Origin: Acanthaster planci
Taxonomy: Eukaryota > Echinodermata > Asteroidea > Valvatida > Acanthasteridae
Direction of reading: 5' to 3'
DNA length: 64,000 nucleotides
Assembly (NCBI RefSeq): GCF_001949145.1
Contig: NW_019091491.1
Coordinates: forward strand, 598,382 to 662,381
The position numbers were made by a program, and so were the translations under genes. Below are positions 11,201 through 20,861 of this stretch, in pieces. Under the pieces are notes generated by a model, which was not told where the DNA came from, ran no database searches, and was given only the letters and a program-made list of their open reading frames with translations. Position 1 is the first letter of the stretch; each line of letters starts with the position of its first letter.

Positions 11201-14200
11201 TGTTCACAGAGGTCAACGGAGGTCACTGCCAAGTGAGATCAGAATGAATCTTGGTCACCTGACAGTAGTATGGACTAACCAAAGCAACCAATTATCTTGC
11301 ACTAACTCACAGCTAACAGCTACACTGCACCCATTAACACTAGATCTAAATCTTAGTTTTCAGAATGTATGGGAGACAGACTCACTCCAACAAAATGAGG
11401 ATGAAGTCCTACATGTATGTACATGTACATGAAGTACCAAAGTTGTTCAGCTTGTGCCTAATTTTGATGGAGCTGGTCTTGCTTGTTCGGCATACTTATC
11501 CTGAGTAGCCTAGTGACTTGGAAGTTACATTTGCTTTTTTTAGTAAGACCTTCAGGGTGGCTATTCTCCAGAATCTCAGCCTACCATGCCTGTTCTTTTT
11601 AAAACTTGTCACCCGTGGAAAGACATTCATTATAAGCACATCTGTGAAGTTTCAATAAACCTTTTGTGAGTTAAATTTGAATATAATCTGGTACACTGAG
11701 TTCTTCAAATTAATGTAACATACCGGTACATATAACAATTTGAATTCTCTACACTAAAGACAGTGTTGCTATACATGTGTACCACATGATTCGGAGCAAG
11801 CTTTTGCTTATTTACATACAAGACACCTTGCACCAATACACTGTTTTCAAGGGATAAGAAGGGCACTAAGGCTGTTGTCCAATACTCAACTTTGTCTCCG
11901 TCTCAGGTTTCGTTCCCAAAACCAATCCCTGATTGTTGGCCTGAAGGATTTAAATTACATTGGATTACTGTAGGTTTTGGCTTTCTTGCATCTTATATGA
12001 TGTTCTGTGGCACTATTAGACTGATTACAGCTTCAAAGTCAGCTTGTAAAAAAAAAACGGTTGAAGCCTGAGACAGAGTCAAAGTTGAGTATTGGAAAAT
12101 GGCCTAAGGAACAGGTCCATTCCAGAGATGGTGGTCACTATGCAAAATTTTGCCCCAAATCATGAGGTATAGCAACAGTGTCTTTAGTCTGGAATTCAAA
12201 TTATGATTATGCACAATCAGATAAACTCAGTGGATCAGATTTGATTCAAATTTAACTTGCATAAGGTTTATCCAATTTGCCGTAGGAGTTTTCTTGATAT
12301 GGTAGTTTATAGTTCTCAGCCTCAACTGAATTGCTCACATTAAGTTAGCACATCAATTGAAACAGTTAACATATTTGGCTGACCTGTGTTGGAAATATGG
12401 GAGCTTCATGAAAGGATATGACCAAGTTTACTAAAATTGGTGTCAAAAGACATCCTCAGAAAAACTCCTAAGGCTCAGTATACCCCCAAGTATAAATGTG
12501 TTGCAACATAATTGAAGAAGATGTCAAGTTGACACCCCCCCCATCCCTCAACTCTTTGAAGGGTAATGAACTCTACACATACACATAGCTCTGCCATTAA
12601 TGCAGACTGACAGTTCTTGAGTACCTTTTCTGTTATGCTTCCACCTCTACATGCTTTATGCTCTATTAGTGTAGACTTGCCTGTCACAGAATTAACTCTG
12701 GCTTATATGAAACTTAGAATTCAACAGAAGCTACATGTATTTGTACATCTCAAAAGATAAGGTTTTACCAGCTTAAAGCTACAAACCTGCAGGTAAGATG
12801 ACACCTGCATTACTGTCTGAGCTTTGGTGGTAGCCTGTTAATTAGATGTAATGTGGTAGTTGGCATGCGATTTCACGGTGAATTAACACTTGCCTTAATA
12901 ATAATCTTTGTGTGATCTATTTTTCTGTGTTAGTGTTTTAAATTTTGCACCTGTAGGGTATGTCTGTCAGTAGTGATTGGTTTGATCGTATGGTTTGATG
13001 TTTAGTGAGAGATTAAGTGAAAGTACGGAGTCAAAAGCTACCATAAGGCCATATATAAATTACTAAATCACTACAAATACGTGTGCATTTCTGAAATTAA
13101 TAATGTCTGTGTCCACGATGTGCCAAACCTTCATGCAGGCAATGTTCTGTTAGCACTCCACAAGTGTTGTATTCGAGTCCATCACAAGTCCAGTCACAAG
13201 TCCCTTCGCAAGGCCAGTCACAAGTCCAGTCACAAGGCCAGTCACAAGTCCAGTCACAAGTTCCTTCACAAGTCCAGTCACAAGGCCAGTCACAAGTCCA
13301 GTCACAAGGCCAGTCACAAGACCAGTCACAAGTCCCTTCACAACGCCAGTCACGAGTCCCTTCACAAGGCCAATCATAAGTAACAGGAGAACAATGACAA
13401 AAGAATGCTTTTATCAGAGCTCATTTGACTAGCTTGTGAATTGGCTTAAGACCAAATGACCTAAGCGATGAACTTGTAATGGACTTACGGGGACATGAAG
13501 GGACTTGTGATGGACTTGCAGGGACTGGTGATGGACTTACAGGGACTTGCAGGGACTTGTGATGGACTTAGAGGGACTTGAAGGGACTTGTGGTGGACAT
13601 ACAGGGACTTGTGATGGACTTACAGGGACTTGCAGGGACTGGTGATGGACTTAGAGGGACTTGTGGTGGACGTACAGGGACTTGTGTTGGACTTACTGGG
13701 ACTTGAAAAGACTTGTGATGGACTCGAATACAACACTGGCACTCCAGTAATTTAATATAGCTCTGTGGAAGCTACCTTACCATACCTGTACATGTAGGAA
13801 GGTCACGTTCCAAGTGTCTCTTTCTTTACTATAGTTCCTGTGCTCATTCATATTCAGCAAACATGTACATCAAACATTGCAACATAGGTTGTTTTCTAAT
13901 ACTGGACTTGGACTCCATCTCAGGCTTCAACTGTTTTTTTCTACTTCCTGACATTAAGATTATAAGCGCCATAGTAAGTCTGATAGTGCCACAAAACATC
14001 AAGCAAGATGCAAAAGAGCCAAACATTACAGTACTTCAATTTAAGTTAAATGCTTCAGGCCCACAGTCGGGGACTGGTTTCCTACACAAAGCCTGAGACG
14101 GAGACGAAGTTGAGTATTGGAAAACGGCCATGAACCCACTTGGTACCAGTGTTGCACCATATCCTGCAGACTCAAACATAAGAATATCAAGATATCAGTG

Positions 14201-15423
14201 TTCTAGCCGTGGTGGGCGGCGCCGGGCGGCACCATCCGTTACTGCAACTTACCATAAAATGAACTGAAATAGTACTGAAAATGTACCATTTCAATCATAT
14301 TCCAAGCATCAGAAAGCGTCAAGAACATCTAGCTACATGTAGCATTGTTACGAGACCGGGATGTGAAATAATGGGATATAATGTAGCCTCCCCGGAGGCA
14401 GCATGCGTGTGTTCATAGTCTTGGCTCAAGATCAGCCAGACAGCGGTATCAATAGAGGGCGCAAATCTAGTCCGGCTATGAGCTGTGAGAGCTCCGTTCA
14501 CTACGCTTAACAATCCAAAAATTTACCTTGTACTAAAGTGGTTCTAGCTAGAACACTGCAAGATACAATACATACATGTATAAGTATAGGATTTCACCTT
14601 GAAGATGTAAACTCCTTGCCCAAGGGTTGTGTCTTAAGCACTTGTCACTATTTTTACTTTGACTCCTTTGCTCGTATCTTTTGTTTCTCTCAGTTCTAAT
14701 TTTGTTTCTATTGTGTATTTGTATGGTTGTCAGTTTCTTTCATTTGTCAGTGGAACTGAACACAACCCCGTACCATTTATTTCAATTAGGTGTTTATGTA
14801 GATATTAATGTTTGCTTACCATTTTTGTTGGGATTACCCGGATTACTGGTTTATTTCTGTTTACTCTTATATTTCTACTATGCTATTTTGATTTTAAGAG
14901 GAGTGTATAGTTGTAATGTTGAACACTTGGCTGTGGAAATACTTTGGTTTACAAAATTACCGTGAAGCAAATGTCTGAACAAAACATAATTGCATAACCG
15001 TTTTGGAGAAATTGTTCCTATGCACAGACAATGCAAACGCCAGTGAGAAATGGTGTAACCATATCCAGTCCCAATATCTTTGTTGGGGAGAGGCAGGAAC
15101 CAGTCCAGAATGTAGTCCACTTCAAATCATCTTTGAAACATGGCTGAAGTTCCATCTCCTACATATGGAGGGTTTGTCTGTGCATAGATCCAGTGCGCCT
15201 ACATACTTATACATGTATTTCCTCCTCACAGGAATTCTCAATTTATGATCTTTAACCTCTACAGGGAGGCATCATGTACCTGACAGTTCGGAGCTGTGCA
15301 AAAGAAAGGTCACTACAGGTCAAGATGGCTGACATTGCCCAAGCCATGGTCCAAGGTCAGGTAGAAAACACACCTGGCATCATACAACCCTACACCAGCT
15401 CCATGGATAATGTATTGTGTTGA
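2009..15423 (+). CDS. TECPR1: TECPR1-like tectonin repeat protein, C-terminal part (spliced, 4 exons)
   Basis: Span of the 3' end of a multi-exon gene; the coding exons are 2009-2271, 3528-3634, 8481-8588 and 15265-15423, all with GT-AG introns and matching phases. The joined C-terminus contains a tectonin blade (LWFRENITPTFPEGTRW ... VRKVSVGPQDQIWIIADEV) and then GINPKKPTGTSWDKGAGGG. I recognise this as the counterpart of the vertebrate TECPR1 C-terminus, which reads W-DYGIGGG in the same place and then has a short divergent tail. TECPR1 proteins bind the ATG5-ATG12 conjugate and phosphoinositides, and act in autophagosome-lysosome fusion and in LC3 lipidation on damaged lysosomes; that is family knowledge. 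The PH/dysferlin part and the N-terminal propeller are upstream of the window. TECPR1 is favoured over TECPR2 or egg-lectin tectonins because of the C-terminal GGG motif and the end of the protein. Confidence 0.75.
2272..3527 (+). other. TECPR1: TECPR1-like intron
   Basis: Donor GTCTTC to acceptor TTGACAG. A 75-codon open frame at 2722-2949 has no splice sites in fitting phase, and the flanking exons join perfectly without it. No repeat family was recognised. Confidence 0.6.
3528..3634 (+). CDS. TECPR1: TECPR1-like exon: tectonin blade
   Basis: The exon lies between TTGACAG and GTAACA. After the split valine codon it reads NLWFRENITPTFPEGTRWIH and VSNKVRKVSVGPQDQ and ends in phase 0. The pattern W-x-R-x-x-I-T-P ... 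GT-x-W ... VSVG is the tectonin beta-propeller repeat signature. Confidence 0.85.
6659..6708. repeat. Short tandem duplication, two ~25-bp units
   Basis: The unit AAGGGGTTAATTTCTTCCAG (continuing AAGTC) appears twice in direct succession. Confidence 0.8.
6866..6945. repeat. 40-bp tandem duplication
   Basis: Two copies of a unit beginning CCTCTGAGATGACAAAAACG and ending GGCATACTGTCA or AGCATACTGTCA lie head to tail. Confidence 0.85.
7279..7690. repeat. 49-bp minisatellite, about 8 copies
   Basis: The unit contains TTGCCTGTACTCTTCACCTC followed by GGAATGGTTTCCAGATT and repeats every 49 nt. Because 49 is not a multiple of three and the unit has no stop in any + frame, three overlapping open frames of up to 149 codons result. 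They are artefacts of the repeat, not genes. Confidence 0.92.
8481..8588 (+). CDS. TECPR1: TECPR1-like exon (36 codons, phase 0/0)
   Basis: The exon lies between ATTCAG and GTAAGA and reads IWIIADEVNGAKGVICRREG then INPKKPTGTSWDKGAG. Tectonin-type VWVIA and GxxPxxPxGxxW motifs align with the last blade of vertebrate TECPR1. Both ends are phase 0, so either of the two downstream terminal exons (11171 or 15265) can be joined in frame. Confidence 0.88.
9065..9224. mobile_element. Pogo/Tigger-like MITE (~160 bp)
   Basis: The left end reads CAGTAAAACCTTGTTAATAA and the right end, reverse complemented, reads CAGTCGAACCTCGTTAATAA. This is the terminal-repeat form typical of pogo/Tigger members of the Tc1/mariner superfamily, which insert at TA; TA follows the right end, and TAT precedes the left. 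The interior is too short to code for a transposase. Confidence 0.6.
9940..10325. repeat. 54-bp minisatellite interrupted by assembly gap
   Basis: Units containing CACTGTGATCCAAGACATTG and TGATCCCAGACATGCCACTC repeat with a 54-nt period; diverged copies reach back to about 9820. Because 54 is a multiple of three, both strands stay open for more than 140 codons. These frames are repeat artefacts. Confidence 0.9.
10233..10272. other. Assembly gap (40 N)
   Basis: A run of N inside the 54-bp minisatellite, so the array length is unknown. Confidence 0.99.
11171..11236 (+). CDS. TECPR1: Alternative (duplicated) terminal exon of TECPR1-like gene
   Basis: After TTGTTTACAG the sequence reads GGIMHIVVRACSQRSTEVTA, then K and TGA at 11234-11236. 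This is clearly homologous to the terminal exon at 15265 (GGIMYLTVRSCAKERSLQVK) in both protein and DNA, and uses the same phase 0 acceptor position. Joined to the exon at 8481-8588 it gives a complete but shorter C-terminus, about 31 residues shorter than the other form. An AATAAA lies at 11654. It may be a true alternative last exon or a decaying duplicate. A GTGAGA inside the last codons (donor at 11233) could also make it an internal exon, but that would change the phase. Confidence 0.6.
   Translation, partial: GGIMHIVVRACSQRSTEVTAK
11654..11659 (+). terminator. Candidate polyadenylation signal for the alternative TECPR1 terminal exon
   Basis: AATAAA is followed within 5-15 nt by TTTTGTGAGTT, a GU-rich context as expected downstream of a cleavage site. 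It lies 418 nt after the TGA of the exon at 11171. Confidence 0.4.
11870..12104. mobile_element. PIF/Harbinger-like MITE, copy 1 (235 bp)
   Basis: Long inverted ends: the left reads GGCTGTTGTCCAATACTCAA then CTTTGTCTCCGTCTCAGG, and the right is its near complement ending GAGTATTGGAAAATGGCC. TAA flanks both sides (11867-11869 and 12105-12107), the three-base duplication typical of PIF/Harbinger. Related copies are at 13887-14129 and 59329. Confidence 0.75.
13161..13738. mobile_element. Foldback element, complete (copy B, 578 bp)
   Basis: The left end reads CAAGTGTTGTATTCGAGTCC and the right end is complementary; 28 bases (13163-13190 against 13711-13738) pair perfectly. The left arm is an array of 12-bp CAGTCACAAGTC units and the right arm an array of GGGACTTGTGATGGACTTA-type units. 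The core at 13381-13440 contains GAACAATGACAAAAGAATGC, shared with the copy at 33569. A perfect 8-bp target duplication GCACTCCA flanks it (13153-13160 and 13739-13746). The CAG terminus with an 8-bp duplication suggests a non-autonomous hAT-type element. The repeat arms create spurious open frames such as (SSHK)n. Confidence 0.88.
13887..14129. mobile_element. PIF/Harbinger-like MITE, copy 2 (243 bp)
   Basis: It begins GGTTGTTTTCTAATACTGGA and ends GAGTATTGGAAAACGGCC, with internal CCATCTCAGGCTTCAACTGT opposed by AGCCTGAGACGGAGACGAAG. The interior (AGTGCCACAAAACATCAAGC) matches the copy at 59329. Flanks are ATA and ATG, so the target duplication has decayed. Confidence 0.7.
15265..15423 (+). 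CDS. TECPR1: TECPR1-like terminal exon
   Basis: After CTCTACAG it reads GGIMYLTVRSCAKERSLQVK, then MADIAQAMVQGQVENTPGII, QPYTSSMDNVLC and TGA. The opening GG completes the GAGGG motif that matches vertebrate TECPR1, whose tail after this point is also short and variable. A possible donor (GGTCAG|GTAGAA at 15360) could shorten the exon and extend the gene, but no matching downstream exon was seen, so I take the TGA at 15421-15423 as the end. No canonical AATAAA follows within 600 bp. Confidence 0.7.
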   Translation, partial: GGIMYLTVRSCAKERSLQVKMADIAQAMVQGQVENTPGIIQPYTSSMDNVLC

Positions 15424-15485
15424 TGAGATGTGAACTCATCAGATGTTGAATTGTTACCTGTACATGTAAAGCATGGGGGTCTTGA

Positions 15486-16077
15486 CCACTTCCTGCCAGG
15501 CGACCCGTTTTCAAGTACATAGGCTTTATATGCAGAGCCGGAGAGCCCGGAACTGGGACAAAAGAATTGGGCCTTATAACAAAAGACCGTGCTCAGCCAC
15601 TCAAGACTGAGCTGCTGGGCATCACCAAGATTTTTTCGCTCTCAATAGTGGAGATAATCCAGCCTTGTTTGGAAACAGTATACCATGGTTTGAGGCATTT
15701 AGAGCGAGCGGATTACCACTGGGAACAAAAGCTTTCCACCACTGCAGCAATGAGCCACACAGCACCGCTGCATGCTAATCTGGCCCCTATTGAAAAGAGG
15801 TCAGCAGCACACTATGCCAGTTTCAGGAACAAAAGAATCTTACGTAACACCGCACAATCTGGGTTCTTTTTCCCAAGGCTGCAGGCCTGGCTGAAATATT
15901 CAAAAGTCAATGAAGGTTAACTGTCAGCTTTAGAGTAGTGCCCAAAGAGTCTTTCATGTAGGTATAAACGGCCATTAAATGAAATGATGAATTTTTGAAG
16001 AACTTTGAAAATGGAAAATCTTGAAAAGGACCTGGCATCCTGTCTTGCTCAAGAAAAATCCACCCGGCAGCAAGTGG
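15486..16077. mobile_element. piggyBac-type MITE, copy 1 (592 bp)
   Basis: It begins CCACTTCCTGCCAGG and ends CCCGGCAGCAAGTGG, followed by TTAA at 16078-16081; the left flank is TTGA, a decayed TTAA. Internal words such as CTGGCCCCTATTGAAAAGA, CTTACGTAAC and GCACAATCTGGG recur in the other two copies. The 117-codon open frame inside is not conserved between copies. TTAA target use and CC(A/C)-TTGCTGCC termini point to the piggyBac superfamily. Confidence 0.82.
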
Positions 16078-17229
16078 TTAATGCATTGTCCATGTGGCTG
16101 CCGAGGAGAGAAATAGGATAAGCGTAGGAAGCACCTGTAGTGGCTCAGCCTATACAGGTTATTAACCCAGATGTTATGCCATCTAAATAACGATTACCTG
16201 TTCATTTATGCTTAGCAGTTAAATCTGCTAAGTAATATTATTAAAAGAAACTCTGTGGAGGCATTGTCCTGACATGCCTTTTCTTTTTATTACTGGTACA
16301 TGTTTGCTTTTTCGTCCAATTTACCATTCGGAATTTCAACTGGGTATACTGTAATAATTGAATTGACTATGTATATAGTTTCAGTCTACTCCTGATGTTA
16401 AGATACCAGTCAGTGGCCAGGAACCATTTAAGAAATGTAAGACAACTTCTACAAATACATGTGCATCAGAAATGTATTGGTTCACAAGTGCTGTTACTAT
16501 TGGTTATCGATCAAAGTATTGAACCGTTTTCAAGCTGTTAAATGGTTGTTTATGAGCTATTGTATTATATCTTTGCTTTGACATCTTCTCCTTTAAAGTC
16601 TATTGAAATGATTTTTCTCTGAAAAGAAAGCACAAACTGCAAACATAAAGCTACCTTCAGGAATGTTTCCAAAAATATCTCTAGAGTGCAATGTAATGTT
16701 TGTTTTGGCTTACAAATGGTTCATGATGCATGTACCCGGTATATATAGACTTGACTGAATGACCGTAATTATAAAATCCTGATGATTAGACACAACCTGC
16801 AATACTATGTTTATTTTATAATGATTCATGATCAGTGGGTTGAAGATGTTTACATGTATGTATGTTGAAGTTTTAGATGTTTGGAATGGTCAGGTTTTTT
16901 TTCTCCCTAGCCAATTTTTGAAAAGTATTCTTCTTTGGAATTTTCACATTTTAAATTTTTCTCCTATTTGAAGGAGGTGGAGTCATGAAGGTTGGTAATT
17001 ATGTTTTCAAGGGGAGGTATACGTGTGTCTCATGCTGATATGTCTGATTAGTTTGCTTAGATTCCATGCTGAAATATCTTTGGGTACATGTATGCCACAT
17101 AAACCATTTTCAAGATACATGTCAATTGAAATATGTGTATTAAGTATACATGAATCACCTTTTTCTTGAAACAATGTAATTACATTCAAATTTAAACCCC
17201 GTAGCATAAGGGTAATAATTCCTCATCAC

Positions 17230-17490
17230 GATTCAGGGCAAGCTTTATAATAGCAGCCTGCAATGATGGATTGGCCTGGTATCTTTAGGACAATTTCAAC
17301 CCCTCTAATTTACTGTGTCATGTGATTCAGGGCAAGCTTTATAATAGCAACCTACGATGGACTGGCCTGGTGTCTTTGGGGCAGTCTCAACCCTTTTAAT
17401 TTAGTGTGTCACGTGATTCAGGGCAAGCTTTATAATAGCAACCTACAATGATGGACTGGCCTGGTGTTATTAGGACACCTGTTCAGACTA
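17230..17490. repeat. Tandem repeat, 3 units of ~91-94 bp
   Basis: GATTCAGGGCAAGCTTTATA recurs at 17230, 17324 and 17415, each time followed by ATAGCA(A/G)CCT and a diverging GGCCTGGTGTCTTT segment. The third unit is incomplete. Confidence 0.88.
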
Positions 17491-19388
17491 ATTTTTTAAA
17501 CCAGCTTTGGGAAATAGTTCAGTGAAATGCTGCTTTTCATTGGAGGTATGTACATTGTACATGTAGTAACAGTTTCACAGGTGTGGAGAATTCAAAGTCA
17601 AAATGTGCTCTAACTTGGAGTTTGAACAAGTCTGAGTGTAAGGCCCATTAACCATTGTCATTCATGATGTACACGTATGTTTAAATGGCTTCATGTCATA
17701 CACGTATCTTTCAGCGATTCAGTTTAAATGCTATTATGCCACAGTGTGAATCATAAACATATTTATACTGCCCTATTGACTGGTATATTATGTCTATGCC
17801 TTGACATAAACTACATGTAAATGGAATTATTAGCAAAGAGAAACACTTCATGTAGTCCCCTCCACACACTCGGACTTATGGTAATTCTTTGATTTCTATC
17901 ATTCAAGGGTTTTTGTTTGAGCCAGCCTAGTTTTGACGTGACCTCCCCGACTACCAGTCTTTATATCTGAAATTTTCTCAGAGTAAAATGCGAAGCCATT
18001 ATAATGCCCAAGTTGAGTTGTTTGTAGATTTTATTGTTTTACTGAGCATGTTGAATTTTGGAAGGATATCTTTACGAGCAGGATTGTGAACATTTAACAT
18101 CTTAAAAAGTCTGTCAGACTGTGCATATGCTTACGTTTTGTTAAACTGACTCAGTATGTTGTGGAAAAGACCTCTTAACGTATGCTAATTTTAACTATTT
18201 TAAGTTGCCTTCAAAACAATGACCAGCATTGTTGTGTGATTGATAAGGGCTCTTTGAGGCATTCATGTTTGACAACATACAACTTAGGTGGCATTTATTT
18301 TATGTATGATCACACAATGTATAGTTGCAAGAATTCTGATCTTGTTATTTCTGGCTAAGTGTTTGTAATCATATCAGGTGATTTATCTTTACCCCAGGAA
18401 ATAAGCAATACAATGAGAGATACCAAACATCTTGTATTGTGAAGTCTCCATTTTGTTTCTATTAAAATACAGTCTTTTCTGATCTTTCAAGTAATGCCCA
18501 GTAGCTGGAGGACCTTGAAGAGTGTACAGTATCTCATTGCCTTAAAACTAACAAATAAATCCACACAATCTTTTATTACCTTTTCAAATAATTTATTACC
18601 AGAAAGCTGAATATAATCTGTTCTTTTCTGATATCTACAAGAAATTGCATCTGCCGTGATAAAGGATTCAACCTGGATATACGAAGATGTGAGATGATGC
18701 ATACAAATGTTTTACTTGTGACTTGCATGTTAGTTTCAATGCAAAAAAAGAATATAAACCTTTTGTGATACTTTAAATACCTGATGACGATTTATTCACT
18801 GTTTGGAGACTGGAATAAGAAACAAGTATTACTGTAGTGATTAAATTTTTATGTTGAAAGAATTTCTGCCACACAGGTGGAAACTCTTTAGCTACATGTA
18901 TTTATGGTACAGTATTATCAAAACATCAGTCATTAAAGCATGTCACGTCAAACTCACTGGACCCTTAATTGATTACTGCTCTCTTTATAACTGAAGTATT
19001 ATTCATGTAACCAACAGAAATGTCACCTAAAACCACGGCTATTAAATCTTACCAAATTTAATATGATCTGTATCTTCAAATTCTCACAAAAAGCTATAAA
19101 GAGTCTTTTAGTTTTGAATTTGTGACCTCATTACTTCAAATTGTCAATCCGTGTAGGATGTATTTTGGCTTTTCCTCATAATGGAGCAGTCAATTTTATT
19201 TAATTTTGAGGGAAACCTGGAAGGTTACAAAATGTAAAGAAAATGGGCGAAAGCAAAGAAGTCAAATCTCAATGTACATTTTGCATATATGATAAGAATT
19301 TGTACAGACAGTTAAAAATTATACGTCACCTTATAAAACATGGAAGATTAATTATTTGTTGAAAACACATAAAGTTTTTATTTCCAAC

Positions 19389-19545
19389 ATGCAATGAATA
19401 TCCAGAAAATGTTTTTGCTTTCTGAATGTTTCATCATCCAAACTAATTTGGTTCCCAAAAAAACTTCCAGATACACAATTCATTCTTAAAAATGCAATGA
19501 ATATCCAGAAAATGTTTTTGCTTTTTGAAAGTTTCATCATCCAAA
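19389..19545. repeat. Spaced direct repeat (~54 bp, 103-bp period)
   Basis: ATGCAATGAATATCCAGAAA followed by ATGTTTTTGCTTT and TTTCATCATCCAAAC occurs twice, starting at 19389 and 19492, with a few differences. Confidence 0.85.
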
Positions 19546-19639
19546 CAACAGTTCGATCAGAAGTTTAGATTTTAAATGGAGATTGAAAAAAAAACAATTT
19601 AAAACCTAATCACCCAACTTGCAAAGACATTGCTGGCAT

Positions 19640-19645
19640 TTTATT
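19640..19645 (-). terminator. Candidate polyadenylation signal of TRAF7
   Basis: AATAAA on the - strand is the first canonical signal I found after the TRAF7 stop codon (about 1.2 kb downstream) and is followed by GT-rich sequence. It would imply a 3' UTR of about 1.2 kb. A variant signal nearer the stop cannot be excluded. Confidence 0.3.
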
Positions 19646-20849
19646 TTCTAAAGTTACAAGTATACCAAAATATACTTTTTTTTATCAGAGTGTGGCCAAT
19701 AGACCCATTGCCTGTATTACACCCTACCCCCCCGGCAACAAGCATATGACTAGGATCCAGCCCTCCCCCCCACACACTGCACAATGTTCAGTTGATAAAC
19801 TGCTTAAAGAAACAACATGCAAGTTTAGAAACCTGAAGTATCCGATGCCAGCTGGAATGTTACTGCTACACTACCATAAGGAGCACTACGCTTTAACAGT
19901 AACAAATTTTAACAGAAAAATGGTTACAAAATTTCTACAAGAACTTGACGCAAGCCTCATCATGATGTGTAAGAAGTGAACTATACACTTCAGTGCACGG
20001 GGGAATATACAAGCAGTTACTCTACTTTTTGTAATATTCATCTTTCGAGCATAAGTAGAAAAACATTTAACATTGTGTGACAACTTGAATCCAAATATCT
20101 AGCATGAAATTCACCAAATGCCAAATCTACCAGAAGCCTTCTGAGAATGACTTGTGCTACTTTTGGTTTTCTAAATGCTATCACCATTAACATGTTGAAC
20201 CATAGTCATGAAATGTTCTTGAAAGTGCATTTTCTTGAAATATTTTTCACAATTTTATCAATTTTTTACTTCCTAGACAAAAGCTGTCCTTGATTCTTGT
20301 TTCACTCTGACTTCCGCAGTGGGGGCAGTGTTTAATTTCAGAATAAAATCCTCATCATGACTTTCTTGTAGAAAAGGCATCCAGCAAATCACTGCCTCCT
20401 TGCCTAATCTTAATGATACATATCCTTTGAAATTACACTGAAACACTAAACGAGACTCTGGATTGAAACACCGGGCACTAGGTTGAGCTTTGTGTTTAAA
20501 GATACCTCTCTTGTCCACAAAATACAACAGGGACATGGGACCTACATGTACATGTACAAGCCATGTCAGGAGCTCTTTGCAAATACTTGAAAAGCAAAGA
20601 AATAATGCTACAAGTATGCAAACAATGGGCCAAACTATATGTACTGTGAGCTTTTTCCACTTTGAAGCAGTCCACAGTGTAGGGCTCATCAGTAGGGCAG
20701 GTTGGATGTAAGAGAGATTGTACAGTCTTGTGCCTTGCCTGCTTGAAGCCAGTGGTGTCTTCTGTCGTACATACAGCAAATCCACATGAAGACTGGTGAC
20801 CTTCTTGTCCTGATATGCTGTACAAAGTAGAACTGACTGGGTTACAGGC

Positions 20850-20861
20850 TTACTGCCACAC
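20850..20861 (-). CDS. TRAF7: TRAF7 last coding exon (VWQ-stop)
   Basis: Acceptor TGTCTAG is followed by GTG TGG CAG TAA, closing the last blade as VKVWQ (vertebrates: VKVWTC). Only four codons are coding; the rest of the exon is 3' UTR. The UTR is unusual in keeping two frames open for a long way (see findings). Confidence 0.88.
   Translation of the reverse strand: MWQ

Larger units (their letters stand above)
8589..15264 (+). other. TECPR1: TECPR1-like intron containing an alternative terminal exon and several transposons
   Basis: The intron runs from GTAAGA to CTCTACAG. It contains a pogo-like MITE (9065-9224), a 54-bp minisatellite with a gap (9940-10325), the duplicated terminal exon (11171-11236), two GGCCGTTTTCC-type MITEs and a foldback element. 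The segment 9390-9714 is open for more than 100 codons on both strands without recognisable similarity. Confidence 0.6.
15424..20849. other. Intergenic region and 3' UTRs between convergent genes
   Basis: It holds the 3' UTR of the TECPR1-like gene, a piggyBac-type MITE directly after it, a triple ~93-bp tandem repeat (17230-17490), a ~103-bp spaced duplication (19389-19545) and the 3' UTR of TRAF7 at the right end. No independent gene was recognised. Confidence 0.6.

Noticed and set aside
13081-13383. Repetitive (SSHK)n and (GLVT)n proteins
   Set aside because: Translation of the 12-bp arm repeats of the foldback element.
15567-15920. 117-codon frame
   Set aside because: Lies inside the piggyBac-type MITE; the frame is not preserved in the two other copies.
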